Assembly: GCF_963678635.1 (NCBI RefSeq)
Contig: NC_087068.1
Span: 40,445,534-40,509,533, forward strand
From: Symsagittifera roscoffensis
Lineage: Eukaryota; Xenacoelomorpha; Acoela; Convolutidae
Reading direction: 5' to 3'
Length of the DNA stretch: 64,000 nucleotides
The notes beneath the pieces are model-generated. The model ran no database searches. It was not told the origin of the DNA and was given only the letters and a program-made list of their open reading frames with translations. Position numbers and translations under genes: made by a program. This document shows, piece by piece, positions 19,473 through 29,865 of this stretch. The stretch's first letter is position 1; each line of letters opens with the position of its first letter.

Positions 19473-19883
19473 ATGGATCAGTTTGTTCTAGTTCCTTACT
19501 CAATTTATCAATCACAAAGCACACTTCCAAAAAAACCAAAATTGGAACAAAAGCAAGAAAAAGAGGAGATTGTACCAAAAAATTTTGATTCTATTTACAC
19601 TGCTGTAAATGCAAAGTTGAAAACGAGTAACAGTAAACACCTTATTGATTTAATTTTGAACTCTCCTAGAATTAGACTAAGTCAGTCAGAAAATATCATA
19701 TTAGATAATCGAGACACAAAAAAATCAATTGTAGACTTTGTGTGTACACTAAAACGAAAAAATACCAACTTTCCCGATATTTACTTTACCATTTTGGAAG
19801 CAACTCAAATTCCACCTAAACTTGTTGCCAACAAGAATGCCAAAGCGAAAGACAGAGGAACTTGGATCCCTTTCAAAATCTGA
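19473..19883 (+). CDS. conserved Polinton protein between ATPase and integrase, 136 aa
   Basis: ATG 19473 starts MDQFVLVPYSIYQSQS, a start I recall for the protein upstream of the integrase in other animal Polintons. A charged, probably disordered part follows (KQEKEE), then a helical segment (HLIDLILNSPRIRLSQSE) and a conserved-looking C-terminus with FPDIYFTILEATQIPPKLV ending in PFKI. It overlaps the integrase start (ATG 19837) by 47 bp in another frame. Intact. Function unknown. Confidence 0.7.
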   Translation: MDQFVLVPYSIYQSQSTLPKKPKLEQKQEKEEIVPKNFDSIYTAVNAKLKTSNSKHLIDLILNSPRIRLSQSENIILDNRDTKKSIVDFVCTLKRKNTNFPDIYFTILEATQIPPKLVANKNAKAKDRGTWIPFKI

Positions 19884-20769
19884 AAAGGTAAGTCTGAACA
19901 GATTGTATTCTAGGGGTAGAGCTGCGTACGGTTCTGTGCGAAACTTGAGTAAAGCAAGCGGATTGTCAAAAAAGAAAGTAGAACAGTTTTTACAAACCAA
20001 GACATCGTATACAAAATTTGGTCCCCCAATCAGACGTTTTTGAAGGCTTCAAGCATTTTCAAAATATGTAAATGAAATTTGGTGTATGGATTTGGCATTT
20101 GTGGACAAACTAGCGAGTCAAAACAAGGGAGTCAAATATTTATTGGTTGCTGTTGATGTTTTTTCGCGATTTGTCAGAGTTCAAACAATGAAAACTAAAG
20201 ACACTTTGCAAGCTTTCAAAAAAATGATTTCTCGAAAAAACACTCCTGAAAAGCTTTGGGTTGATAAAGGAACGGAATATGGAGGAATTTTCAAAAAATT
20301 TTGCAAGGAAAAAAGCATTGAAGTTTACTCAACCATGAGTGAAACAAAAGCTGCATTTGCAGAGAGAGCCATTCAATCATTAAAACACATTATTTACCGC
20401 TACATAGAAGATCATGGTGAAAAATTCATTAACAAGTTGCCGCAATTTGTGTCTACAATGAATTATCGCATCAATAGATCTATTGGGAAATCACCTAGAG
20501 ATGTCAACAATACGGATTTCCTCTCAATTTTGTACAATAAACCTCTAACAAGGTATAAGAAACTAAAATTCAAAGTTGGAGACAGAGTGAGAATTTCAAA
20601 GAATGATATTCCGTTCCGAAAAGAATATAAACCACAATTTACAGATGAAATTTTTTAAATTTCGGCAGTCTCTACAAAAAAGCCTCCAACATACATCATC
20701 AAAGATCTCGACAAAGAGGAAATTCTTGGAAAATTTTATGAAAAAGAGCTTAGAAAATGTTCTGATTAA
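19837..20769 (+). pseudogene. Polinton RVE integrase with two in-frame stops
   Basis: This would insert the element by DDE chemistry. The frame starts MPKRKTEE and has a helix-turn-helix-like N-terminus (LSKASGLSKKKVEQFLQ). TGA at 20041-20043 is codon 69; the frame continues directly into the RVE core: WCMDLAFVD (D85), LWVDKGTEYGG (D143) and AAFAERAIQSLK (E176), counting the stop as a residue. The C-terminus has an SH3/chromo-like stretch (KFKVGDRVRISK...). TAA at 20656-20658 interrupts it, followed by in-frame continuation (PPTYIIKDLD) to TAA 20767-20769. The catalytic triad is intact, but two nonsense mutations make this copy inactive unless read through. Confidence 0.9.
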
Positions 20770-20811
20770 AGGTAAATCATTTTTAAACTAAATTTTTACC
20801 GATCAGTTGTC

Positions 20812-21639
20812 ATGGATTCTTTCACTATTGAGTTGGTTTCCAGCGCTTCTTTTAATTGTTATCCGAATAATAGTCTTAGTTCTTTTACAAATTTTCTACC
20901 TGAACAAATACATTTGAAAGGAGAATGGGAGGTTGCTATTTCAGAAATATCATACCCTTCTTTGTACCAAAATGTTACAGAGGGAAAGTTTACATTCGTA
21001 GACGGAAGAGAAAGTTCTGAGGAGAAAAGAAAGATTGTACCGATGAACATTGAACCAGGATTGTATCCAAGTATTGTTGATATAGTTGTAGCCATGAACA
21101 ACAAAATTCGAGAACGTCTAGGAGCTCAAGTTTTTGAATATAACGGAATCTATGTATCAGTAGATAAAATTACACAAAAAGTTGCTGTTCATTTACCTGA
21201 GAGTCAATCAGTGTTTATAATTCAGAGTGCTGATTTGAGCCACATTTTTGGTTGTGATTTGGAACAAAATCAAACAGGGGTTATAATGAAAGGAAAAGGT
21301 CCACATTATCCTCAGTATTCTTACGACATTATAAGAATACATTCCCTAATGATATACAGTGATATTATAGAATATAACATAGTTGGTGATACAAAAACTC
21401 CCTTGTTGCGTTGTATTCCATTTATCTCCAAAGTGAAGAGTGGAGATATAATTTCTACAGGACAGTACATGAATTATCAATCTTTTACAAATTTACAGTT
21501 TAAAAAGCTGTTGAAAAATTCTTTCCATAGTATCAAGATAGAACTAAGAGATAGTACAGGCGAAAAAATTCCTTTTGTGTCCGTAGGAATCACTCGAGTT
21601 GTTCTCCTGTTCCGCAAAATTTCGAATAATCATTTTTGA
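20812..21639 (+). CDS. minor capsid protein (penton, single jelly-roll), 275 aa
   Basis: ATG 20812, complete frame. It starts MDSFTIELVSSASFNCYPNN and continues LPEQIHLKGEWEVAISEISYP, the characteristic opening of Polinton minor capsid (penton-like) proteins, which form the fivefold vertices. Beta-rich throughout; length is normal for the family. It lies right after the integrase and two genes before the major capsid protein, as usual. A TCAGTT word at 20804 just before the ATG could be an initiator. Confidence 0.88.
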   Translation: MDSFTIELVSSASFNCYPNNSLSSFTNFLPEQIHLKGEWEVAISEISYPSLYQNVTEGKFTFVDGRESSEEKRKIVPMNIEPGLYPSIVDIVVAMNNKIRERLGAQVFEYNGIYVSVDKITQKVAVHLPESQSVFIIQSADLSHIFGCDLEQNQTGVIMKGKGPHYPQYSYDIIRIHSLMIYSDIIEYNIVGDTKTPLLRCIPFISKVKSGDIISTGQYMNYQSFTNLQFKKLLKNSFHSIKIELRDSTGEKIPFVSVGITRVVLLFRKISNNHF

Positions 21640-21656
21640 TTTAAACTTCATACGAA

Positions 21657-22022
21657 ATGGTTGCTCAAAAATCAGCTGATTTCCCTATTTTTCGAGGACA
21701 TGCAAGACAGCGTGGAAGAGGATTTGGAGCTCTTGCGCAAACTCTTGGGAGAACTGCAATCCCCTTTATTAAAAAATATATAGTCCCAGCTGCAAAATGA
21801 ATTGGGGCAGATTTGTTTAAAATCGCTGCTCCAGAGATTGGGGAAGTTGTTAGTGGACGTAAAAAACTCAAAACATTTGCAAAAAATGTAGGAACAAAAA
21901 CAGTTCGGAAACAATTGGGAGGTGGAAAAAAGAAATCTAAGCGTAGAACCAAATCCATTTCTCGAAAATGCAGATCGAAAAACAGTCGCTCTCGCAAAGA
22001 CATTTTTGACAATATAAAATGA
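21657..22022 (+). pseudogene. basic Polinton virion-core-like protein with one in-frame TGA
   Basis: ATG 21657. The first part reads FRGHARQRGRGFGALAQTL, then RTAIPFIKKYIVPAAK. TGA at 21798-21800 (codon 48) interrupts, and the same frame continues IGADLFKIAAPEIGEVVSG, KTFAKNVGTKTVRKQLGGG and a Lys/Arg/Ser tail to TGA 22020-22022. The RQRGRGFGALAQ to APEIG...VSGR order is typical of a Polinton protein encoded just before the major capsid gene, so the TGA is a nonsense mutation. The strongly basic, Gly-rich make-up suggests a DNA-condensing or capsid-internal role, comparable in composition to adenoviral core proteins. It overlaps the MCP start as ATGA. Confidence 0.75.
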
Positions 22023-23338
22023 GTGTAAACCAAAGCCATTTTCGGTACGGGGCTTTTACTAATTCTTCATTGGAGATTTTTGATAAAGTCCCAGTTTTGG
22101 AAACAATTATGTCATCTTACACACGAGAAGTATTCCCCAGTACTTCACTTGATGAAAGCAGTATTGAGTTTGAATTTGAAACGGATCGTAACCTCTACTT
22201 GGATATGCGTGATACCCATCTTCGCTTAAAGCTTCAACTATTTAAAGGAAGATTGTTTGATGCTTTCAAAAAAGAAAAAGCAGAACATAAAGCAAAATCG
22301 GAGGAAGATTCAGATGAGGAACCACAAACTTACTTAACTTATGTAAACAATCTACTACATTCTCTATTCTCTAACTGTGAAGTTTATTTTAACAATACAA
22401 TGGTTTACAATGCCAATGGATTATATCCTCATAAGGCACAGATATCGAACGAATTCAACTCGTCAGCAGTGAGTATTAAAGGAATTCTTGCTTGTCATGG
22501 ATACAGTTTTGAAGAAAATCCTGATGCATTTGATATGTATCCATTCACTGATAGAGCAAATTCCTTGGGAACAGGGATAACTTTTTCACTCTATGGGAGG
22601 CTCGCCATTGATTTGTTTACTTGCGAAAAACTGTTGCTACCAAACACCAAAGTTCGAATTAAACTTATTCGAGCTAGACCTAATTTTTACATGTTATCTG
22701 ACAATCCAAATGTCAGTCTGAAAATAGTTGATTGTTCGTTGTTTACTAGAAGAATTTTAGTTGCTGAACCTAATCATCAATACTTGCAATGGAATCTGGA
22801 AAGAGAACCTGCTCAATACAATTACATGGAAACTATAGCAAGAACCTTTATCATTCCATCTCGTCAAAACCAGTTTATTCAGGAAAATGTTTTCAATAAT
22901 GCCCCAATCAGAAGGATAGCTGTTGCAATGAATACAAATTCGGCTGTTGCGGGATCTTTTCATGAAAATAATTTCAATTATCAACAATTTCATTTGAGAG
23001 AGCTTAGAATTATTCGGGGTGGAAGAGCAATTATTTCATTAGATACAACTTCTCCTTGTCGACCCTATGTTACAACAATGAAAGCAATGCACTTTAACGA
23101 AGATTTTCCAGCTCTTCCTATGGAAGATTTTCAAAATCACTATATTCTAGTTTTCGACTTGACTTCACTACAGGATGCCGCTGAACACTTGCACTATCCA
23201 GAACTTAGTGGAGAAAGCTTGAGATTAGAAATGTTTTTTCAGTTTCCCTTGGAGCAAGTAACGGAAGTGATAGTCTTGGGAGAAAGACTATCAAATGTTC
23301 AAATTGACAAATTCGGAACAGTCGCTAAAAATGTTTAG
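22019..23338 (+). CDS. MCP: major capsid protein (double jelly-roll), 439 aa
   Basis: It would form the hexon-like trimers of an icosahedral capsid. ATG 22019 overlaps the previous stop. The N-terminus is MSVNQSHFRYGAFTN, followed by IEFEFETDRNLYLDMRDTHLRL, a typical Polinton MCP opening. An acidic loop lies at residues ~86-103. Later come RARPNFYML, a region with many beta strands, and a C-terminus with LRLEMFFQFPLEQVTEVIVLGE. No stop or frameshift seen. The small spliced gene starts inside its last codons (ATG 23331). Confidence 0.93.
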   Translation: MSVNQSHFRYGAFTNSSLEIFDKVPVLETIMSSYTREVFPSTSLDESSIEFEFETDRNLYLDMRDTHLRLKLQLFKGRLFDAFKKEKAEHKAKSEEDSDEEPQTYLTYVNNLLHSLFSNCEVYFNNTMVYNANGLYPHKAQISNEFNSSAVSIKGILACHGYSFEENPDAFDMYPFTDRANSLGTGITFSLYGRLAIDLFTCEKLLLPNTKVRIKLIRARPNFYMLSDNPNVSLKIVDCSLFTRRILVAEPNHQYLQWNLEREPAQYNYMETIARTFIIPSRQNQFIQENVFNNAPIRRIAVAMNTNSAVAGSFHENNFNYQQFHLRELRIIRGGRAIISLDTTSPCRPYVTTMKAMHFNEDFPALPMEDFQNHYILVFDLTSLQDAAEHLHYPELSGESLRLEMFFQFPLEQVTEVIVLGERLSNVQIDKFGTVAKNV

Positions 23339-23689
23339 TTTTTTTGAGTTTTCAGGTTCCTATAAAAATATTGTAGCTTTTTTGGGACTTTTCATTGTGA
23401 TTGTCTCTGTACTACTTATTTTGTTTTTCTTCAGACCTAAATCTCCAGAAAAAGCAGCTAATGAATGCCGTTTAATTGAAAACCCAAGACATTTCTTCAA
23501 CCTAGACTGTAAATCAGTGTTCAACAAATTTTGTCCAGTTCACAAGTTTTGTGTATGGGACTTTGTTGATTCAGTACCTAAATGCGAGTAAGTCAATAAC
23601 TTTAAGATTTTCAATCCTAAATTACAATATCATACTTTCTATTTCTTTGTTTTAGATGTAAATCAGCTAACATTTGCGAAAATGGATAA
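23331..23689 (+). CDS. spliced small membrane/Cys-rich protein (intron 23588-23655)
   Basis: Exon 1 (23331-23587) starts at ATG inside the MCP stop region and encodes a single membrane helix (YKNIVAFLGLFIVIVSVLLILFFF), then a Cys-rich domain (NECR, NLDCKSVFNKFCPVHKFCVWDF, VPKC). Unspliced, it would stop two codons later. GTAAGT at 23588 and TTTTAG ending at 23655 define a 68-bp intron. Joining in phase adds about eleven codons with two further Cys and a stop at 23687-23689, overlapping the protease start. The extra Cys make a plausible disulphide set, so splicing is likely real. Function unknown; a type-II-like membrane protein exposed outside is possible. Confidence 0.65.
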
Positions 23690-24080
23690 TTTTTCACTTC
23701 TGCAAATTATTGAAAGAATTCCTGAACTCAGGTTCAAGTACATGGGATCTTACCCCTCTGATAAAGTACCTCAACTAACAAAATACTCTTTTGCAATTGT
23801 TAACTCAGCTCCAAGCAATGATAGAGGGGAGCACTGGATCATGATGGCTCGATGGAATAAAACTTACTATTTTGCTGATTCTTTGGGTCGGAAAAGAACA
23901 ACTTATTCCTTTCTATCAAAAAAGTATCGGCGAATGGTTCCTCGAAAGCTACAAAAAACTGATAATTTGTGTGGATTTTACGCAATTTATTCAGCATTTC
24001 TTCTTTTTAAATTCTACCAGACAAACTTGAATAATATTCATGATGTGCATGTTTTGAATTTTATAAGTAATTTTATGTAA
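23682..24080 (+). CDS. PRO: adenain-like cysteine protease, 132 aa
   Basis: This would cleave capsid precursors during maturation. ATG 23682, within the last exon of the previous gene. The C5/Ulp1-type residues are in order: H51 (GEHWIMMAR), D66 (YFADSLG), Q91 (RKLQKTDN) and C97 (NLCGFYAIYSAF). The N-terminus MDNFSLLQIIERIP and GSYPSDKVP match Polinton proteases. Slightly short compared with adenovirus protease but complete for this group. It ends 49 bp before the right TIR, whose AATAAA could end its transcript. Confidence 0.92.
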   Translation: MDNFSLLQIIERIPELRFKYMGSYPSDKVPQLTKYSFAIVNSAPSNDRGEHWIMMARWNKTYYFADSLGRKRTTYSFLSKKYRRMVPRKLQKTDNLCGFYAIYSAFLLFKFYQTNLNNIHDVHVLNFISNFM

Positions 24081-24128
24081 ATTTGTAGTTTTTTCATTTG
24101 TAAGTGTAAATTATGGCAGTAAGTTTAC

Positions 24129-24696
24129 TATACGATGCAGTGATTTATATACTTTCTTTGTAATTTAAACTTTTTTCTCAAAAAAATTGACTTTTTTCGA
24201 AGTTTCTGTAGGTTCAGAATAGATTCAGATAGGTAGAAAGTAAAAGTATCTAATAAATTTTTATCATATCAAATTAAACAAAATCTTATCGTGTTTTGAA
24301 TTTTTTCGAAAAAATTTTTTTGATAAAAATTCCAAGTTTTTGCACAAAAACTCTTACCATTGACTTACCATCCACCAAAAAAAACTTAATATTTAACCTT
24401 AATTCTACACATAATTAACAATCAATTGTTCCAAATTAGGTAACGCGCGCCGAGATTTTTGCGAAAAAATTACACAAAAACCAAAAAATTTTCGTTTTTC
24501 TTTCTCTTACCATCACACTGAAACCTTACCATTGGTATTCCCTATCTTAATACATTGTAGACTCTATACCCAATCTTAATACATACCTGGCGGACCGGAT
24601 GCTCTATTCCCTATCTTAATACATGGGTGTCCGCCTCCCCCCCGGCTCCCCCCCACCCCCCCCCCCCCCCCCACTTAACCTCCAACATTTACTACT
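24129..24696 (-). repeat. Polinton right terminal inverted repeat
   Basis: Inverted copy of the left TIR, ending in ACTACT. It contains AATAAA at 24252-24257 on plus, downstream of the protease gene, so the same TIR element may serve as polyadenylation signal for both convergent transcription units. It has the C-rich tract at about 24630-24672 and three inverted copies of the 20-bp motif (24536, 24565, 24605). Confidence 0.93.
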
Positions 24697-24702
24697 GAAG
24701 CA
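24697..24702. repeat. right target-site duplication of Polinton (GAAGCA)
   Basis: GAAGCA follows the ACTACT end and continues as GAAAAACTTTAG, exactly as in uninterrupted array units (for example 26172 onward). Confidence 0.85.
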
Positions 24703-27700
24703 GAAAAACTTTAGAAAAAGTCCAGGTGCACAGTGCAAAAGCGCAAAATGATTTTTAAATCAAAACATCGAGCTGGTAAAAAATATACAGACTAAAATTA
24801 TACAGACTAAAAAGTAAATTATCAATTAATGGAAATCAGACCAGTTTTGCAGAACCTTGATGCATCTAAGTGCACTGACAAAAATATTGTAGTTTTTTAT
24901 TTTAAGTTTGGGAACGTTTAGGTAACGTTTAATTTTTTGAAAAAACTTGAGTAAAAAAGTTTTTGGAGTTTTTATGTGCCGTTTTGTTTCAAAAACCTCT
25001 AACAATTGAATTAGTCTTACATGTTTTGAATTGGTCGAGAAAAATTTGAATAAGTCTTATATGTTTTTATTAATTTTTTGTTTCTCTGAGAAAGTTTCTT
25101 CAAATCCTGTTGTTCTATTTGCCTAAATTACTATGACTGTCTATTATGCCTATTTCAGTCTTTTACAGAATCTTCACTTTCATTCTAAGATTTGTAATGA
25201 TTAAACTGTTTCCTCTGAACATTAAATATCAGGAAGAAGTTTGTATTCGGCTGTTTCTATGTTTTTTTTTCTGTATTTTTGAGATTTTTGTGTACGGGAG
25301 TTTTTTTTCAAATCTAGGGGACTTCCTTTGGCTCTGCTAAATCTCAGTTATGTAAACAAGGTGCTTTTGAATTGTCAATCTGTAATTTTCTGTACATTAC
25401 AAGGAAGCAACGTTTTGATATACTGCGGCAACTAAACATAAAAACCCATTGAATCTTGTATTGTACTACTTGCGCAATAATCGATGGACAATCAATAATT
25501 ATAACGCACTTAACGTTAGTTACTAACGCTTGCAAAGATGAAGATGTTTTTGCAGCAAATTGAAAAAAGCAAAAGTACTCCCACTGTTCAAAAAACCCAC
25601 TAGATTTTCAAAACTATCGACCAACTTCAATAAACTGCGCGTTTTCAGTGTTTTCCGAGAGTTTTTTTTCATGCCCAAGCCTTGGAACATTTTCAAAAAC
25701 AAAAACATCATTTTTTGTTTCCTTTATATAATTTGGTTTTGCAAAAATTGTTCAAAACAAGACGTTTGATACACTTTACTGAATAATTTGAAAATAAATT
25801 GATTCGAAAAAAGTTGCTCGGGCAGCTTTATTGGGTCTTTCAAAAAATTTTGACGATCAAAAACGATCAAACTTAGGTGAAGAAACCTACATTTGAGGAA
25901 TTTGACATCCTTAACAAAGCAACTTAAAGTATTTAGAAATGTATTTTTGAAAAGAAGACTACATCAAAGTTATGGAGTTCATCAGTAACGACAAAGGGAC
26001 TAGACTAAATGTGTGACAAAAGATCATTAATATGAAAAGTTTCTGTGATATTTAAACTTTTGAACTTCCTTCGAAAACTCAACATTTTTTAAAAGGGCTT
26101 AGCATGCCAGCGCGTATAATTCTGAAGGATAACCAACACTCTTATTTCATACAGAAGCAGAATCTCACAGAAGCAGAAAAACTTTAGAAAAAGTCCAGGT
26201 GCACAGTACAAAAGCGCAAAATGATTTTAAATCAAAACATAGAGCTGGTAAAAAATATACAGACTAAAATTATACAGACCAAAAAGATAATGATCAATTA
26301 ATTGAAATCAGACCAATTTTGCAGAACCTTGATGCATCTAAGCGCACTGACAAAATTTTTGTCGTTTTTTATTTTAAGTTTTGGAACGTTTAAGTAACGT
26401 ATAATTTTTTGAAAAAACTTGAGTTAAAAAGTTTTTGGAGGTTTTATGTGCCGTTTTGTTTCAAAAACCTCTAACAATTGAATTAGTCTTACATGTTTTG
26501 AATTGGTCGAGAAAAATTTGAATAAGTCTTATATGTTTTTATTAATTTTTTGTTTCTCTGAGAAAGTTTCTTCAAATCCTGTTGTTCTATTTGCCTAAAT
26601 TACTATGACTGTCTATTATTCCTATTTCAAACTTTTACAGAACCTTCACTTTCATTCTAAGATTTGTAATGATTAAACTGTTTCCTCTGAACATTAAAAA
26701 TCAGGAAGAAATTTGTATTCGGCTGTTTATATATTTTTTTTTCTGTATTTTTGAGATTTTTGTGTACGGGAGTTTTTTTTCAAATCTAGGGGACTTCCTT
26801 TGGCTCTGCTAAATCTCAGTTATGTAAACAAGGTGCTTTTGAATTGTCAATCTGTAATTTTCTGTACATAACAAGGAAGCAACGTTTTGATATACTGCGG
26901 CAACTAAACATAAAAACCCATTGAATCTTGTATTGTACTACTTGCGCAATAATCGATGGACAATCAATAATTATAACGCACTTAACGTTAGTTACTAACG
27001 CTTGCAAAGATGAAGATGTTTTTGCAGCAAATTGAAAAAAGCAAAAGTACTCCCACTGTTCAAAAAACCCACTAGATTTTCAAAACTATCGACCAACTTC
27101 AATAAACTGCGCGTTTTCAGTGTTTTCCGAGAGTTTTTTTTCATGCCCAAGCCTTGGAACATTTTCAAAAACAAAAACATCATTTTTTGTTTCCTTTATA
27201 TAATTTGGTTTTGCAAAAATTGTTCAAAACAAGACGTTTGATACACTTTACTGAATAATTTGAAAATAAATTGATTCGAAAAAAGTTGCTCGGGCAGCTT
27301 TATTGGGTCTTTCAAAAAAATTTGACGATCAAAAACGATCAAACTTAGGTGAAGAAACCTACATTTGAGGAATTTGACATCCTTAACAAAGCAACTTAAA
27401 GTATTTAGAAATGTATTTTTGAAAAGAAGACTACATCAAAGTTATGGAGTTCATCAGTAACGACAAAGGGACTAGACTAAATGTGTGACAAAAGATCATT
27501 AATATGAAAAGTTTCTGTGATATTTAAATTTTTGAACTTCCTTCGAAAACTCAACATTTTTTAAAAGGGCTTAGCATGCCAGCGCGTATAATTCTGAAGG
27601 ATAACCAACACTCTTATTTCATACAGAAGCAGAATCTCACAGAAGCAGAAAAACTTTAGAAAAAGTCCAGGTGCACAGTACAAAAGCGCAAAATGATTTT

Positions 27701-29107
27701 AAATCAAAACATAGAGCTGGTAAAAAATATACAGACTAAAATTATACAGACCAAAAAGATAATGATCAATTAATTGAAATCAGACCAGTTTTGCAGAACC
27801 TTGATGCATCTAAGCGCACTGACAAAATTTTTGTCGTTTTTTATTTTAAGTTTTGGAACGTTTAAGTAACGTATAATTTTTTGAAAAAACTTGAGTTAAA
27901 AAGTTTTTGGAGGTTTTATGTGCCGTTTTGTTTCAAAAACATCTAACAATTGAATTAGTCTTATATGTTTTGAATTGGTCGAGAAAAATTTGAATAAGTC
28001 TTATATGTTTTTATTAATTTTTTGTTTCTCTGAGAAAGTTTCTTCAAATCCTGTTGTTCTAATTGCCTAAATTACTATGACTGTCTAATATGCCTATTTC
28101 AGTCTTTTACAGAATCTTCACTTTCATTCTATGATTTGTAATGATTAAACTGTTTCCTCTGAACATTAAAAATCAGGAAGAATTTTGTATTTGGCTGTTT
28201 ATATGTTTTTTTTTCTGTATTTTTGAGATTTTTGTGTACGGGAGTTTTTTTTCAAATCCAGGGGACTTCCTTTGGCTCTGCTAAATCTCAGTTATGTAAA
28301 CAAGGTGCTTTTGAATTGTCAATCTGTAACTTTCTGTACATAATAAGGAAGCAACGTTTTGATATACTGCGGCAAATAAACTTAAAAACCCATTGAATCT
28401 TGTATTGTACTACTTGCGCAATAATCGATGGACAATCAATAATTATAACGCACTTAACGTTAGTTACTAACGCTTGCAAAGATGAAGATGTTTTTTGCAG
28501 CGAATTGAAAAAAGCAAAAGTACTCCCACTGTTCAAAAAACCCACTAGATTTTTAAAACTATCGACCAACTTCAATAAACTGCGCGTTTTCAATGTTTTC
28601 CGAGAGTTTTTTTCATGCTCAAGCCTTGGAACATTTTCAAAAACATCAAATTTTGTTTCCTTTGTATAATTTGATTTCGCAAAATTGTTCAAAACAAGAC
28701 GTTTGATACACCTTACTGAATTATTTGAAAAAAAATTGATTCGAAAAAAGTTGCTCGGGCAGCTTCATGGGGGCTTTCAAAAAAATTTGACGATCAAAAA
28801 CGATCAAACTTAGGCGAAGAAACCTACATTTGAGGAATTTGACATCCTTAACAAAGCAACTTAAATTATTTAGAAATGTTTTTTCGAAAAGAAGACTACA
28901 TCAAAGTTATGGAGTTCATCAGTAACGACAAAGGGACTAGACTAAATGTGTGACAAACGATCATTAATATAAAAAGTTTCTGTGATATTTAAACTTTTGA
29001 ATTTCCTTCGAAAACTCAACATTTTTTAAAAGGGCTTAGCATGCCAGCGCGTCTAATTCTGAATGTTAACCAACACTCTTTTTTCATACAGAAGCAGAAT
29101 CACACAG
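24703..29107 (+). repeat. tandem ~1.47-kb non-LTR-derived repeat, right part (3 units)
   Basis: Units 24699-26170, 26171-27642 and 27643-29107 (1472, 1472, 1465 bp). The first two are almost identical over long stretches, including identical chance frames, whereas the third is more diverged; this points to recent amplification or homogenisation. Each contains the decayed LINE RT start: PLFKK, then a region resembling the FQNYRP(I/T)SI block of non-LTR RTs, and IHLTE, all broken by frameshifts and stops. No functional protein. Confidence 0.88.
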
Positions 29108-29865
29108 AAGCAGAAAAACTTTAGAAAAACTCCAGGTGCACAGTACAAAAGCGCAAATGATTTTTAAATCAAAACATAGAGCTTGTAAAAAATATACAGA
29201 CTAGAAATACACAGATTAAAAATTAAATGATCATTTAATTGAAATCGGACCAGTTTGGCTGAAAATTTGACGCATCTAATTGCACTGACAAAATTTTTGT
29301 CGTTTTTTGTTTTAAGTTTGGGAACGTTTCAACCGTATAATTTTTTTGAAAAAACTTATCGAACAAATTGGCAATTGGAGCTTTCGGTATTGGGGTAATT
29401 TTTTTCTTAATGACAGCCAGCTATTCCTTTTTCAGCAAAAGGTTCAGATATATAGTTTCTTGATAAACAGAACTATCTTCCTCAAAACCAATCTAAGACT
29501 AACTCTTATGATTCGCAACAGTATAATTTTAATCGTGTTCTAAATGCTAAATCAAACTCTAAAATCAAAGTTACCAACCCAGTCTTATAGTTAACTGAGT
29601 GGCCACACGTAATAAATTTACGAGGTAGGACAGATATAATTGATTCACTGGTCTCTTTTTTTCTTCTGAATTCTTAAAAAAAGCCAATAGTGCTGTTGCT
29701 GAAAGTCTTAAAAATTATCTTCAAAATCAATCCTTATTTTGTGGACTGTTTTGTTTTATAAGTACTTTTAGATGAAAAAAATTTGGCTGCCATTTTAAAA
29801 AAAAAAAATTAGCTCCAATTTGTAGCTTCAAAACAATTGACAAGATAATTTTACTATCATGCCTA

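Larger units (their letters stand above)
7571..24696. mobile_element. Polinton/Maverick DNA transposon, 17.1 kb
   Basis: This is a self-synthesising, virus-related transposon. The ends AGTAGTA are inverted repeats of each other (7571 onward and up to 24696), with ~565-bp TIRs and 6-bp target duplications. Inside are all hallmark genes: protein-primed polymerase B (minus, left arm) and, on plus, an RVE integrase, FtsK/A32-type packaging ATPase, minor and major capsid proteins and an adenain-like protease. Additional small genes match ones I recall from cnidarian and other animal Polintons. The copy is structurally complete but inactive: single-base frameshifts in polymerase, the 'LDIE' gene and an unknown early gene, in-frame stops at 15824, 16713, 20041, 20656 and 21798, and a lost catalytic Asp in the polymerase. 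The left arm is transcribed leftward and the right arm mostly rightward from a central control region. Confidence 0.97.

Noticed and set aside
20770-20806. 35-bp GTAAAT...CAG stretch before the minor capsid gene as an intron
   Set aside because: Shorter than any plausible spliceosomal intron here and not needed to keep a frame.
25344-25535. Minus-strand 63-aa frame repeated identically at 26816-27007 and similarly at 6701 and 28288
   Set aside because: It is antisense to the decayed LINE RT segment; the repetition reflects tandem DNA units, not a conserved protein.
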